Below, in pieces: positions 50,460-58,359 of a stretch of DNA of 64,000 nt. Position 1 is the stretch's first letter, and each line of letters begins with the position of its first letter. The position numbers and the translations under genes were made by a program. Under the pieces are notes generated by a model that saw only the letters and a program-made list of their open reading frames with translations, was not told the DNA's origin and did no database searches. Source of the DNA: Methanomassiliicoccaceae archaeon UBA421 (GTDB lineage: Archaea > Thermoplasmatota > Thermoplasmata > Methanomassiliicoccales > Methanomethylophilaceae); assembly GCA_002498365.1 (NCBI GenBank), contig DAHB01000002.1, positions 47,702 to 111,701 on the forward strand. Direction: 5' to 3'.

Positions 50460-51164
50460 ATGGCAGCAGGTAAGAAAGGAAGTACAAGCCGCAAGGTGAA
50501 GGACAAGTGGAAGGCGAAGGAATGGTATAAGGTACGTGCTCCCCGCATGTTCAACGAGGTCGAGATCGGAGACACTCCGTCCGCAGACCCCGAATTCCTT
50601 ATCGGAAGGACGTCCGAGGTCACGGTTCAGGACCTGACCGGAGACTTCTCGAAGATGCACATAAAGCTGAAATTCAAGATCACAGAGGTCGACGGATACG
50701 ATGCTAAGACGGTCTTCATGGGCCAGGACCTCACTGTGGACTACGTCAGGAGACTGACCCGCAGGAAGAAGACCAAGACCGACCACGTCGTCGACATCGT
50801 CACCAAGGACGGCTTTGGAATGAGGATAAAGACCATGAGCATCGCCGAGAAGCGCATCCAGACCTCCCAGGAAGAGGCCATGAGGCGCATAATCGGAGAG
50901 ACCGTGGTCCAGATGGGAAAAGAGATGACCATCGCCGAGATCATCAAATCCGTGATCTCAGGAGACATGGCGAAGAACGTCGCCAAGGCGTGCCGCGTAG
51001 TGATCCCCGTGAAGAGGATCGAGATACGCAAGTCCGAAGTCACCTCCCGCGGGAACGAGGAGCCCGAATCCATAATCGAGGCCCAGCCCGAAGAGGAAGA
51101 GGAGCCCGAGGAGTCGCCCGCCGAGGAACCGGCGGAAGAGCCAGAGGCTGCCGAAGCTGACTGA
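50460..51164 (+). CDS. rps3ae: 30S ribosomal protein eS1 (S3Ae)
   Basis: A 234-residue archaeal S3Ae. The basic N-terminus (KKGSTSRKVKDKWKAKEWYKVRAPRMF), the FKITEVDGYDAKTVFMGQDLTVDYVRRLTRRKKTK region and VIPVKRIEIRKSEV are typical. The last 30 residues are a strongly acidic tail rich in Glu/Pro, variable among homologs. Monocistronic, with its own promoter. Confidence 0.95.
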   Translation: MAAGKKGSTSRKVKDKWKAKEWYKVRAPRMFNEVEIGDTPSADPEFLIGRTSEVTVQDLTGDFSKMHIKLKFKITEVDGYDAKTVFMGQDLTVDYVRRLTRRKKTKTDHVVDIVTKDGFGMRIKTMSIAEKRIQTSQEEAMRRIIGETVVQMGKEMTIAEIIKSVISGDMAKNVAKACRVVIPVKRIEIRKSEVTSRGNEEPESIIEAQPEEEEEPEESPAEEPAEEPEAAEAD

Positions 51165-51192
51165 GGGTCCCTGAAAAGGGGCCTACAAAACT

Positions 51193-51202
51193 ACTTATAT
51201 AC
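51193..51202 (+). promoter_or_regulatory. TATA box of tRNA-Met
   Basis: ACTTATATAC lies about 30-39 bases before the first base of the tRNA, as usual for archaeal tRNA genes. Confidence 0.55.
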
Positions 51203-51231
51203 TTATCCGATTGACGGACAAACCAATTAAT

Positions 51232-51336
51232 GCCGAGGTGGCTCAGCCTGGTGGAGCGTCGGACTCATAGGGTTCTGGTCAACAGACCTCTTCCAGGGAA
51301 ATCCGAAGGTCATGGGTTCGAACCCCATCCTCGGCA
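51232..51336 (+). tRNA. Elongator tRNA-Met (CAT) with 31-base intron
   Basis: Acceptor stem GCCGAGG (51232-51238) pairs with CCTCGGC (51329-51335), discriminator A at 51336; CCA is not encoded. Anticodon stem TCGGA/TCCGA and anticodon CAT at 51266-51268. An intron of 31 bases (51270-51300) interrupts after position 37, the canonical archaeal place, and must be removed by the tRNA endonuclease. The T-arm ATGGG-TTCGAAC-CCCAT is perfect. The body matches archaeal elongator tRNA-Met. Confidence 0.93.
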
Positions 51337-51633
51337 CCCCCTTTATATTCGTTTAAGAAATTACATGTATCATGGCCCCGTGCGGGCCGGGTCTTATTAA
51401 TGATCCTGGTGGTTTTTGTCGAAAGGTACAAGAATCTTTGCATCTCGGACAAAGCCTATTCCGGCATCGAGAGATGCCCGATAACTTGCGGCCTCTTGAA
51501 AGTTGAAAGGTCCCTTTCAGCGTTTGTACGGTCCTGGACCCTGCGGTCGCCGTAACGGGAGGGGCCCATCGTTAACGCCTGCGCCGGGGCACATCCGGCG
51601 AAAGGGCCCCCGTCCGATGCTCGGTACCGACCG
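51337..51633. other. Intergenic segment rich in hairpins
   Basis: No convincing gene. Four inverted repeats follow one another: TGAAAG/CTTTCA (51504-51519), GGTCC/GGACC (51530-51540), a nested pair GGGGCCC (51561-51567) with GGGCCCC (51604-51610) enclosing CGCCGG/CCGGCG (51582-51600), and TCGGTACCGA (51621-51630). They lie just beyond the 3' end of the aks operon and may be its transcript end, or a small structured RNA. I see no RNase P or SRP RNA signatures. Confidence 0.45.
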
Positions 51634-52995
51634 TCAGGGCGAGACGATCACGGTCTTCTCGACCATATACCCGTCCAATGAATTCGGGCCGTTCTCACGG
51701 CCGATGCCGCTGCCCGCGACACCTCCGAAAGGGACCTCGGGAGGTATCCTCGAGTGTCTGTTGACCCACAGTATGCCGGACCTAACGCTGTCGATAGCCT
51801 TGGACGCGTTCCTCATGTCGTTGGTCCATATCGATGCGCCAAGTCCGAACCTGGTTGAGTTCGCCATATCAACGGCTTCATCCAGGTCGCCGAACCTGAC
51901 GATCGGGAGCACAGGGCCGAAGACCTCCTCGGTCAGAAGCCTCGAATCAGGTTCCAGGCCCGTTATGAGGGTGGGGGCGTAGAAGTTCCCCGGGCCATCC
52001 GGCCTCAGGCCCCCGGTCAACACCTTCGCGGAACCGATGCTGTCCTCGACCATCTCTTCTATCCTCTGCAGCCCCCCGATGCTGTTAAGCGGGCCGATGT
52101 CCGTCCCTTCGGCGGCCCCGTCCCCCACCCTGAGACTTTCCGTCGCGGCCTTAAGCCTCCCTATGAAACCGTCCGCCACGCTGTCCGCCACGAAGAGCCT
52201 CTTGACCGCAGTGCATATCTGGCCGCAGTTGTAGAATCTGCCCGCCACCGCCCCTGCCACCGCCCTGTCCAGATCGGCATCGCCGCAGACTATCATCGGG
52301 TCGCTGCCTCCGAGTTCCAATGTGAGCCGGACTCTCCCTGCGTCGACCATCTTTGAGATCTTCTCCCCCGTCTCGACGGATCCGGTGAACGATATATGCC
52401 TGACATCTCTGTTCCTCGCTATGGCGGCGCCCGTCGTCTCGCCGCCGCCGGTCACCACTGCGAGGACGTCGTCTGGAAGACCGGACGAATGCAATATCCC
52501 GGCGATCTCGATGTTCGTGAACGGGGTCGTCTCTGCGGGTTTGACAACGATGGAGTTGCCGGTCACAACCGCAGGCGCGACTTTCCATGCCATTATCAGT
52601 GCCGGCATGTTCCAAGGGATTATCGCGCCGCAAACACCCAGGGGGGACTTGCTCGTGAAAGCGTACCCGTAATCGGATTTAGGCACCGTGCTTCCGCCCA
52701 CCGTTCCGGCTATCGATGCGTAGTATTCGAATACGGAGGCGGCGCCCAAGATCTCGTTTCTGGCCTCGGCGAGCGGCTTCCCCTGCTCCGCAGTCAGGAT
52801 CGACGCTAGCCTGTGCACGTCCGCCCGAATCGTCTCCGCGGCCCGGTATAGCACCATTCCCCTGGAGGCCGGCCTTCTGGCGGACCATCCGGGGAACCCG
52901 GCGCCCAGCCTGTCTATCGTGCCCGCGACCTCCTCCTCCGTGAACTCCTTGACCTCTCCGATTTTTTGGTTATTTGCGGGATTGTAGACGTCCAT
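51634..52995 (-). CDS. NAD(P)-dependent aldehyde dehydrogenase in the aks operon
   Basis: A 453-residue ALDH of the succinate-semialdehyde/lactaldehyde type. Catalytic Cys in RFYNCGQICTAVKR (near residue 255), catalytic Glu in LELGGSDP (near 222), cofactor motif FTGSVETGEKI near 200, and IIPWNMPALIMAWKVAPAVVTGNSIVVKPAETTP near 125-158. ATG 52995 (MDVYNPANNQ) follows GAGGTGA. It lies eight bases after aksF, the last gene of the operon. A substrate such as 7-oxoheptanoate (pimelate semialdehyde) is suggested by context only; oxidation would give pimelate. Confidence 0.9.
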   Translation of the reverse strand: MDVYNPANNQKIGEVKEFTEEEVAGTIDRLGAGFPGWSARRPASRGMVLYRAAETIRADVHRLASILTAEQGKPLAEARNEILGAASVFEYYASIAGTVGGSTVPKSDYGYAFTSKSPLGVCGAIIPWNMPALIMAWKVAPAVVTGNSIVVKPAETTPFTNIEIAGILHSSGLPDDVLAVVTGGGETTGAAIARNRDVRHISFTGSVETGEKISKMVDAGRVRLTLELGGSDPMIVCGDADLDRAVAGAVAGRFYNCGQICTAVKRLFVADSVADGFIGRLKAATESLRVGDGAAEGTDIGPLNSIGGLQRIEEMVEDSIGSAKVLTGGLRPDGPGNFYAPTLITGLEPDSRLLTEEVFGPVLPIVRFGDLDEAVDMANSTRFGLGASIWTNDMRNASKAIDSVRSGILWVNRHSRIPPEVPFGGVAGSGIGRENGPNSLDGYMVEKTVIVSP

Positions 52996-53003
52996 CTTTG
53001 TAT

Positions 53004-53972
53004 TCACCTCTTTTCGAGCCTTTTCAGTATCTCTTTTCCGAACAACTCGGTGCCGGAGTTCCCACCAAGGTCCGGAGTTCCCGCCCCCGATGATACAGCC
53101 CCGGATATCGCCATCTCGATCTCTTCTTCGCATCCGATGCCTGCGACATGCTCCAGCAGCATTCCCGCGCTTCGTATTGCTGCGACCGGGTTCGCGATCC
53201 CCCTGCCTGCAATATCGGGGGCGCTGCCGTGCACAGGCTCGAAGAGAGAGCTGTCCGCGCCTATGTTGGCGCTCGGGAGCATCCCGAGGCCGCCGGCCAC
53301 ATGGCCGAGGGCGTCGCTCAATATGTCTCCGAACATGTTTGTGGTCACTATAACGTCGTATCTGCCCGGATTCTGCAGGGCGTCGAACGTCAGCGAATCG
53401 ATGTAGGCCGTCCTGTACGGGATGCCCATGCTCTCCGCCACTTTCATGCACGTGTCCCTGAACAAGACGTCCGATTTCATCACGTTGGCCTTGTTGCCTA
53501 TGGTAAGCGTTCCGCCCTCGAAATCCCTCTTGAGGATGTCGCACGCGCAGACGGCAATGCGCTCGCTGGCCTCCCTGGTCACAACCCTCAGGGTGGTGGA
53601 CCTTTCGCTTCCGATGTCCTCGATACCGGAATACAGGCCCTCCGAGTTCTCGCGGACGACGGTTATCTTGAAACCGTTCCCGCGTACCGGTCTTATGTTG
53701 GCGTAAAGGCCGAGATCGTGCCTGATCTTCAGCATCACGCTCTTGTAGTTCGGGTCCGGAGGGGTAGTTATGGCGCCGAAGATGACGGCGTCCGCCTCCC
53801 TCAGCGTCTCGATGTCGCCTTCGTCGCATCCTTTGCCCGTCTTCTCCCACTTCCCGTACCCCACCTCGACTTCGAGGTACTCGGCGTCCGGGACGTAGTG
53901 CTCCAGGACCTTTACGGCCACAGGTATGACCTCCTTGCCGATGCCGTCCCCCTCTACTACCGCAATCTTCAC
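53004..53972 (-). CDS. aksF: Homoisocitrate dehydrogenase (AksF), isopropylmalate-dehydrogenase family
   Basis: A 322-residue NAD-dependent beta-decarboxylating dehydrogenase. VEGDGIGKEVIP start, LYANIRPVRG, RENSEGLYSGIED (the Y/E pair typical of this family), TIGNKANVMK, NMFGDILSDALGHVAGGLGMLPSANIG and EPVHGSAPDIAGRGIANP are all present. Sequence alone cannot separate LeuB from AksF. Being in an operon with homocitrate synthase-type and YLRT-type homoaconitase genes favours the coenzyme B pathway, where it oxidises homologues of homoisocitrate to 2-oxoadipate, 2-oxopimelate and 2-oxosuberate. Confidence 0.85.
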   Translation of the reverse strand: MKIAVVEGDGIGKEVIPVAVKVLEHYVPDAEYLEVEVGYGKWEKTGKGCDEGDIETLREADAVIFGAITTPPDPNYKSVMLKIRHDLGLYANIRPVRGNGFKITVVRENSEGLYSGIEDIGSERSTTLRVVTREASERIAVCACDILKRDFEGGTLTIGNKANVMKSDVLFRDTCMKVAESMGIPYRTAYIDSLTFDALQNPGRYDVIVTTNMFGDILSDALGHVAGGLGMLPSANIGADSSLFEPVHGSAPDIAGRGIANPVAAIRSAGMLLEHVAGIGCEEEIEMAISGAVSSGAGTPDLGGNSGTELFGKEILKRLEKR

Positions 53973-54024
53973 GGGGCCGCACTCCCGACATCCCGTTCTG
54001 AGGGGCCCGGCCCCTCTGCCGACC

Positions 54025-54495
54025 TCAAAGGTCCCTCCTCCTGAGCTCTATGATTCCGCCGGCATCTATGATCTCCATCATCCTGTCCGAGAGCATGAGG
54101 GACCTGTACCTCTCGCCCCCCGTCTCCACACAGGAATCCTCCAGCGAAACTTCGATGTCGTCCCCGTCCTCGCACACCACCGGTCCCTCGACCTCGAACA
54201 GAGGCAAGCCCCTGTTTATGGCATTCCTGAAGAATATCCTGGCGAAACTGGCGGCTACCACCCCCACCACGCCCGCCTCCTTCAGGGCTATGGCCGCCTG
54301 CTCCCTCGAAGAGCCGCATCCGAAGTTCTTCCCGGCGACAATGACGCTGCCCCGTAGACGTGACGACATTCCAGGGTCCAGGTCTTCGAACGCATGCTCC
54401 GCCCAGAGCTTTTTGTCCTTCGTCCTCAGGTACCTTCCGGCTATTATGAGGTCAGTGTCGATGTCGTCGCCGGCCTTCACGACCTTGCCTATCAC
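54025..54495 (-). CDS. aksE: Homoaconitase small subunit (AksE)
   Basis: A 156-residue aconitase swivel domain. DDIDTDLIIAGRYLRT at residues about 10-25 contains YLRT in the substrate loop. Characterised methanogen homoaconitase small subunits carry YLRT, whereas isopropylmalate isomerases carry YLVY-like loops, so this points to homoaconitate and longer substrates. GKNFGCGSSREQAAIALKEAGV is the conserved active-site loop. Start GTG 54495 overlaps the aksD stop as GTGA, the usual pairing of the two subunits. Confidence 0.88.
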   Translation of the reverse strand: MIGKVVKAGDDIDTDLIIAGRYLRTKDKKLWAEHAFEDLDPGMSSRLRGSVIVAGKNFGCGSSREQAAIALKEAGVVGVVAASFARIFFRNAINRGLPLFEVEGPVVCEDGDDIEVSLEDSCVETGGERYRSLMLSDRMMEIIDAGGIIELRRRDL

Positions 54496-55700
54496 GGCCT
54501 TACCCCCGGTGATGCGATCTCGCCTCTGAGCGCGGAGAACGCGGCCGTTGTCGGAGAAGACAGATAATATTCCGCTCCGACGCCCATGCGGTTCTTGAAA
54601 TTCCTGTTTGCCGTGGAGAGTCCGACCTCCCCCTCTCCGAGCACTCCCTGGTGGGCACCCAGGCACGGCCCGCAGCCCGGCGTGCCTATGGTGGCCCCGG
54701 ACTCCACGATGTCCCTGAGCACGCCGGTCTCCATCGCCCTGAGCAGAACGTCTCTGGAGGCCGGGACGACCACTGTCCTGACCTTCACCTTCTTTCCTCT
54801 GACCACGTCCGCGAACCGTTTAAGGTCCTCGTACCTGCCGTTGGTGCACGTGCCGACGAAGACCTGGTCCAAGGGGATCCCTTCCAGGTCCGACACGGGC
54901 TTCACGTTGTCGACCCTGTGCGGTACCGCCAGTACCGGCTCCACATCATCCAGATCCAAAATCTCCTCTCTCACGTAGTCGCAGTCCTCCGTCCTCTGCG
55001 GTTCGGCATCCATGCCGTATTCCCTCAGATATCGGCATGTCTCTGCGTCCGAGTAGAAGAGTCCTGCCTTGGCACCAGCCTCTATGGCCATGTTGGATAT
55101 CGTCAGCCTGCCTTCCATACGGAGATCGTTCTCGCCCGTGAACTCTATGGCCTTGTAGGTCGCGCCGTCCGCCCCAAGCATGCCCACATATCTGAGCGCC
55201 ACGTCCTTCGGCTCCGAGAATCGTGGAAGCCTCCCTTCCAGTCGGATGTTGATGGTCTCCGGCACCTTCAGCCATGTCCCCCCGGTGGCCCAGATCGACG
55301 CCATGTCCGATGCCCCCACTCCGGTGGAGAACGCCCCGAACGCTCCCATGGTGCAGGTGTGGGAATCGGCCCCGATGACGATCTCTCCGGGCAGGACCCT
55401 GCCCTCGCTCATGACCTGATGGCAGACGCCGGACCCTATGTCGTGGAAATCGATGCCCCTTTCGAAGACGAACCTCCTGAGCTCCGCCTGCAGGTCCGCC
55501 GTGGTCGAATTGTTCGCCGGGACTATGTGGTCGTAGATTATCGTTATCCTCTCCGGATTACAGATCTTCTTCGCCCCCATCTCGCGGAACGCCGTCAACG
55601 CCTGGATTCCCGTGCCGTCGTGGGCGATCGCCCGGTCGACCTTCACGTCGACGAAGCTGCCTTCCTCTCCTTTGAGGATCCTCTCGGACAGCGTGCTCAA
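54492..55700 (-). CDS. aksD: Homoaconitase large subunit (AksD)
   Basis: A 402-residue aconitase-family protein binding a [4Fe-4S] cluster through Cys in VGTCTNGRYEDL (near 275) and GTPGCGPCLGAHQG (near 335-345). Also HDIGSGVCHQ near 90, GADSHTCTMGAFGAFSTGVGASDMA near 115. Reaction: hydration/dehydration of homocitrate homologues in 2-oxosuberate formation. Start is TTG 55700 (MSTLSERIL), overlapping the aksA TGA by TTGA; GTG 55706 is the alternative. Both subunits and both neighbours in the cycle are contiguous. Confidence 0.88.
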   Translation of the reverse strand: MSTLSERILKGEEGSFVDVKVDRAIAHDGTGIQALTAFREMGAKKICNPERITIIYDHIVPANNSTTADLQAELRRFVFERGIDFHDIGSGVCHQVMSEGRVLPGEIVIGADSHTCTMGAFGAFSTGVGASDMASIWATGGTWLKVPETINIRLEGRLPRFSEPKDVALRYVGMLGADGATYKAIEFTGENDLRMEGRLTISNMAIEAGAKAGLFYSDAETCRYLREYGMDAEPQRTEDCDYVREEILDLDDVEPVLAVPHRVDNVKPVSDLEGIPLDQVFVGTCTNGRYEDLKRFADVVRGKKVKVRTVVVPASRDVLLRAMETGVLRDIVESGATIGTPGCGPCLGAHQGVLGEGEVGLSTANRNFKNRMGVGAEYYLSSPTTAAFSALRGEIASPGVRP

Positions 55701-56824
55701 TCGCACGTCCCCCTGACTCTCTCCACGATCTCCATCAGGACCTTGGGCGTGATCGCGCACTTGCCCTCGCTTCTCACCTTCACATCATACAGCACCATAT
55801 CCATCTGGGCTTCCGTAAGCTGGTACCCGAGGGCCTTGACGACGTGTTCGAGGGCCTTTCTGCCCGTGTGCTTGCCGAGGATGAACTTCTGCTCCCCTCC
55901 TACCATCTTTGGGGGGAAGTACTCATAGGTGGAGCTGTCCACTGTCAGGGCGGCAATGTGTATGCCGCTCTCATGCGAGAAGGCGTTGTCGCCTACGATT
56001 GCCTTCGTCTTCGAGACCTGGACCCCCGAATAGCGCGAGACCATCCGGGACAGCTCGGTGAGGTGCGTGAGGTCGTATCTGTCCACGCCTCCCTTCATCC
56101 TCAGCGCCACGAGCAGCTCTTCGAGGCTGGCGTTCCCTGCCCTCTCGCCAATGCCGTTGACGGTGGTGTGGAGCTGGAATGCCCCGCATTCCGCCGCCGT
56201 GAACGCGTTCGCCGTGGCCATGCCCATATCGTTGTGCAGGTGGACGCACAGCTTGTTGCCGAGGCCGTCCGTCAGATACCTGACGCCATCCGCGATCTCC
56301 AGCGGGGTCAGGCATCCCACCGTGTCTGCAATGCTGCTGTATGCCGCACCGTGCTCGCAGCCTTGTCTGAACATCTCCTTCAGGAACGACAGGTCCGTCC
56401 TCGAGCCGTCCTCCGCGGAGAATCTGACCTGTAAGCCGTGGTCGATCGCATAGTCGACCATGTCGAGTGCCTGAGCGAGGACCTCTTCGCGGCTTTTTTT
56501 GTACTTGACCCTTATGTGCAGGTCGGACGTGGCGATGAATATGCTTACAAGGTCGACGTCGCAATCTATCGCCGCATCGACGTCCGATCTTACCGCCCTG
56601 GAAAGACAGCAGATCCTGGCATCGAACCCGGCTTTCGTTATCTTCTTTATGCTTTTCTTCTCGTCTTCGCTGACACTCGGGAAACCCGCCTCTATGACCT
56701 CGACGCCGATAGCGTCAAGGCTGCGTGCGATGTCGAGCTTCTCATCGCAAGTAAAGGAGACCCCCGGGGTCTGCTCGCCGTCTCTGAGTGTAACGTCACA
56801 GATCTCAATATCTAATTTCTTCAT
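55697..56824 (-). CDS. aksA: Homocitrate synthase (AksA), alpha-isopropylmalate-synthase family
   Basis: A 375-residue DRE-TIM metallolyase. DVTLRDGEQTPGVSF at residues 9-23 has the metal-binding Asp and the RDGEQ signature; HLHNDMGMATANAF near 200 gives the two His ligands; GIGERAGNASLEELL near 228 is typical of homocitrate/isopropylmalate synthases. The C-terminal region is short and lacks the LeuA regulatory domain, as in AksA/NifV-like enzymes. ATG 56824 is used. Starts the three-step chain elongation of 2-oxoglutarate. Overlaps the upstream TPP enzyme gene. Confidence 0.9.
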   Translation of the reverse strand: MKKLDIEICDVTLRDGEQTPGVSFTCDEKLDIARSLDAIGVEVIEAGFPSVSEDEKKSIKKITKAGFDARICCLSRAVRSDVDAAIDCDVDLVSIFIATSDLHIRVKYKKSREEVLAQALDMVDYAIDHGLQVRFSAEDGSRTDLSFLKEMFRQGCEHGAAYSSIADTVGCLTPLEIADGVRYLTDGLGNKLCVHLHNDMGMATANAFTAAECGAFQLHTTVNGIGERAGNASLEELLVALRMKGGVDRYDLTHLTELSRMVSRYSGVQVSKTKAIVGDNAFSHESGIHIAALTVDSSTYEYFPPKMVGGEQKFILGKHTGRKALEHVVKALGYQLTEAQMDMVLYDVKVRSEGKCAITPKVLMEIVERVRGTCD

Positions 56825-57959
56825 GGACCTCACCTTCCGGACATTCCGTCTCTATCACTATCGTCCTAGGGCCCGTCACAGGCCCCCTGATAACCTCGAT
56901 GGCCCCTTTGACCCCCATCTTCTCGGGACCGGCCCAAGGGATGTACCTCTCCACGTCGAAGCACTTCTCTCCCCCTGTCATGGCCAGCTTTCCGTTCTTC
57001 AGTATGATGGTCAGGAGCGGGGTGCCTCTCCCGTAGACGTCTATCAGCGAATTTATCCCCGAATGGAGGAGAGCGTAGTCACCGGTGACCGCTATTCCAG
57101 TGGACTTCGCGGCGACGGCGATGGAAGATCCCAGGCCGTAGTTGGCAACCCCTATGCCGTAGGGCTTCCTCTTTGCGAGTAAAACGCACCCGGTGTCGAT
57201 TATGACATCTATTCCCTCGTCGGAGATGAACTGCAGAAGGGGTTTGTACGGGCAGTTCCTGCACAGGCCCAATATGCGGCCCTTGTTCCCGATGGTCGCC
57301 GGGACGTCCGCCTCTCCCCTGAAGATCCTGTCCGCGCGCTCGGCGCCCTCTTCCATACTCAGCTCTCTTTCGGCGAGACTGCCGTACCTGCGTTCCGAGG
57401 ATATCGGGAAAGGCTCTTCCCGGGTCGTGCTGTTTAGGGCTATGTCGGTGGCCCTTAGAATCGCCACCCTGGAATACCGCTCGGACTCTGCGAAAGCCGT
57501 CTCGAGGCTACGACACACGGCGTCCGTGTCGAGTTCCACCAGCGGGACAGACGCCACCTCGGCGTACGGCGCGGTGTCCTGGCGGACCTGGGTTCCCCGG
57601 ACCCCGGTGTCGTCTCCGGATATTATCACGACGCCACCGACGAGACCTTGGGTGGAGGCCATCACCAGAGGGTCCGCGAGCGCGTTCATCCCTACGTTCT
57701 TCACGATGACCGTGGACCTCTTCTTCAGGAGGGAGTCGCCCAGCGCGTACTCCAGGGCGGTCTTCTCGTTTATCGTGTTCATGGACCCTGCCGCTTTCGC
57801 AAGGTCCGTGACCGGGAAACCGTGGACGGCGTAGGACGTGTCGCTCGTCAATCTCACGCATTCCGCAAGCAATTCCCATACGGTCCGGCCCTCCTCTGCG
57901 ACGGAATCGGAGACAGCATTCGAAAGTTCTCCCTTCGACCTCTTGTTCGTTATGCTCAC
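56805..57959 (-). CDS. IorA-like thiamine-diphosphate enzyme without ferredoxin domain, candidate 2-oxosuberate decarboxylase
   Basis: A 384-residue protein. The N-terminal PYR-type domain resembles indolepyruvate oxidoreductase alpha (VKNVGMNALADPLVMAS near 90, GGVVIISGDDTGVRGTQ near 110). The C-terminal TPP domain has VTGDYALLHSGINSLID...LKNGKLAMTGG (near 293-330), the GDS-x-N diphosphate-magnesium site of IorA. IorA itself is over 600 residues with two ferredoxin clusters and needs IorB; here the ferredoxin end is absent and no IorB is present. That suggests a plain 2-oxoacid decarboxylase. First gene of the aks operon, overlapping aksA by 20 bases. Start GTG 57959. Confidence 0.75.
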   Translation of the reverse strand: MSITNKRSKGELSNAVSDSVAEEGRTVWELLAECVRLTSDTSYAVHGFPVTDLAKAAGSMNTINEKTALEYALGDSLLKKRSTVIVKNVGMNALADPLVMASTQGLVGGVVIISGDDTGVRGTQVRQDTAPYAEVASVPLVELDTDAVCRSLETAFAESERYSRVAILRATDIALNSTTREEPFPISSERRYGSLAERELSMEEGAERADRIFRGEADVPATIGNKGRILGLCRNCPYKPLLQFISDEGIDVIIDTGCVLLAKRKPYGIGVANYGLGSSIAVAAKSTGIAVTGDYALLHSGINSLIDVYGRGTPLLTIILKNGKLAMTGGEKCFDVERYIPWAGPEKMGVKGAIEVIRGPVTGPRTIVIETECPEGEVHEEIRY

Positions 57960-58023
57960 CTACCTTCGCGGCCGGTACCGCATGGAATCGTATCCCATTC
58001 TCACTTTTAATGTCTCTTAACAT

Positions 58024-58049
58024 ACGCACCTGCTGGGCGGAGGGTGCGT
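58024..58049. promoter_or_regulatory. Inverted repeat upstream of the aks operon promoter
   Basis: ACGCACC (58024-58030) and GGTGCGT (58043-58049) are exact reverse complements 12 bases apart, lying 11 bases upstream of the aks TATA box. TTAAC occurs outside each arm. The position fits an operator for a dimeric regulator. No binding protein is known from this window. Confidence 0.45.
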
Positions 58050-58329
58050 TAACGAAACCGCAGCCGACAGGCGCAACGGGCCTCCGTTATATCGTCAGCT
58101 GTCGTCTGGCATAACGAGGCGGTCGGCCCTGGACAGCCAAAGGGCGGTCCGAAAAAGTCCGGGCAGAATCCGTCCCCCGCGCCGGCATATTATGCTTTCC
58201 GCGTCCCCCGCGCCCCGTTCCCCGATCGTGCAATAGACGGGCGATCTTTCAACATATGCCGCTCCGGTGCTCCGGGCATTTTCGGGCATTTCTCCATCTG
58301 CCACATGCTGCGATGGTGTTTTCTCTAAC

Positions 58330-58338
58330 CTTTTATAC
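58330..58338 (+). promoter_or_regulatory. TATA box of the ArsA-like gene
   Basis: CTTTTATAC lies about 22-30 bases before ATG 58360, predicting a leaderless transcript. Confidence 0.55.
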
Positions 58339-58359
58339 GGCACAGACATTGAAGAATGC

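Larger units (their letters stand above)
57960..58359. other. Divergent control region between the aks operon and the ArsA-like gene
   Basis: About 400 GC-rich bases with no supported gene; a leftward frame over most of it has no start signal or motifs. It holds a leftward TATA (CATTAAAAG, about 58005-58013) for the aks operon, an inverted repeat at 58024-58049, a stem CCTCCGTTAT/ATAACGAGG (58081-58090 with 58111-58119) and a rightward TATA at 58330-58338. The middle 150 bases may hold a structured RNA or decayed sequence. Confidence 0.45.

Noticed and set aside
51232..51336. tRNA-Ile with CAT anticodon (modified to read ATA)
   Set aside because: The acceptor and arms match archaeal elongator tRNA-Met, and an intron at this site is usual there; the Ile2 body is different.
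52996..53991. An open frame continuous with the aldehyde dehydrogenase, which would make a 785-residue fusion protein
   Set aside because: This upstream part is the wrong frame of aksF: its translation is low-complexity Arg/Gly-rich, while aksF in another frame is a perfect family match. The ALDH starts at ATG 52995 after GAGGTGA.
54651..55928. Rightward 425-codon open frame
   Set aside because: Antisense to aksD and aksA, which match their families along their full length.
57960..58359. RNase P or SRP RNA between the divergent promoters
   Set aside because: The conserved core sequences of these RNAs are not seen on either strand; only local hairpins are present.
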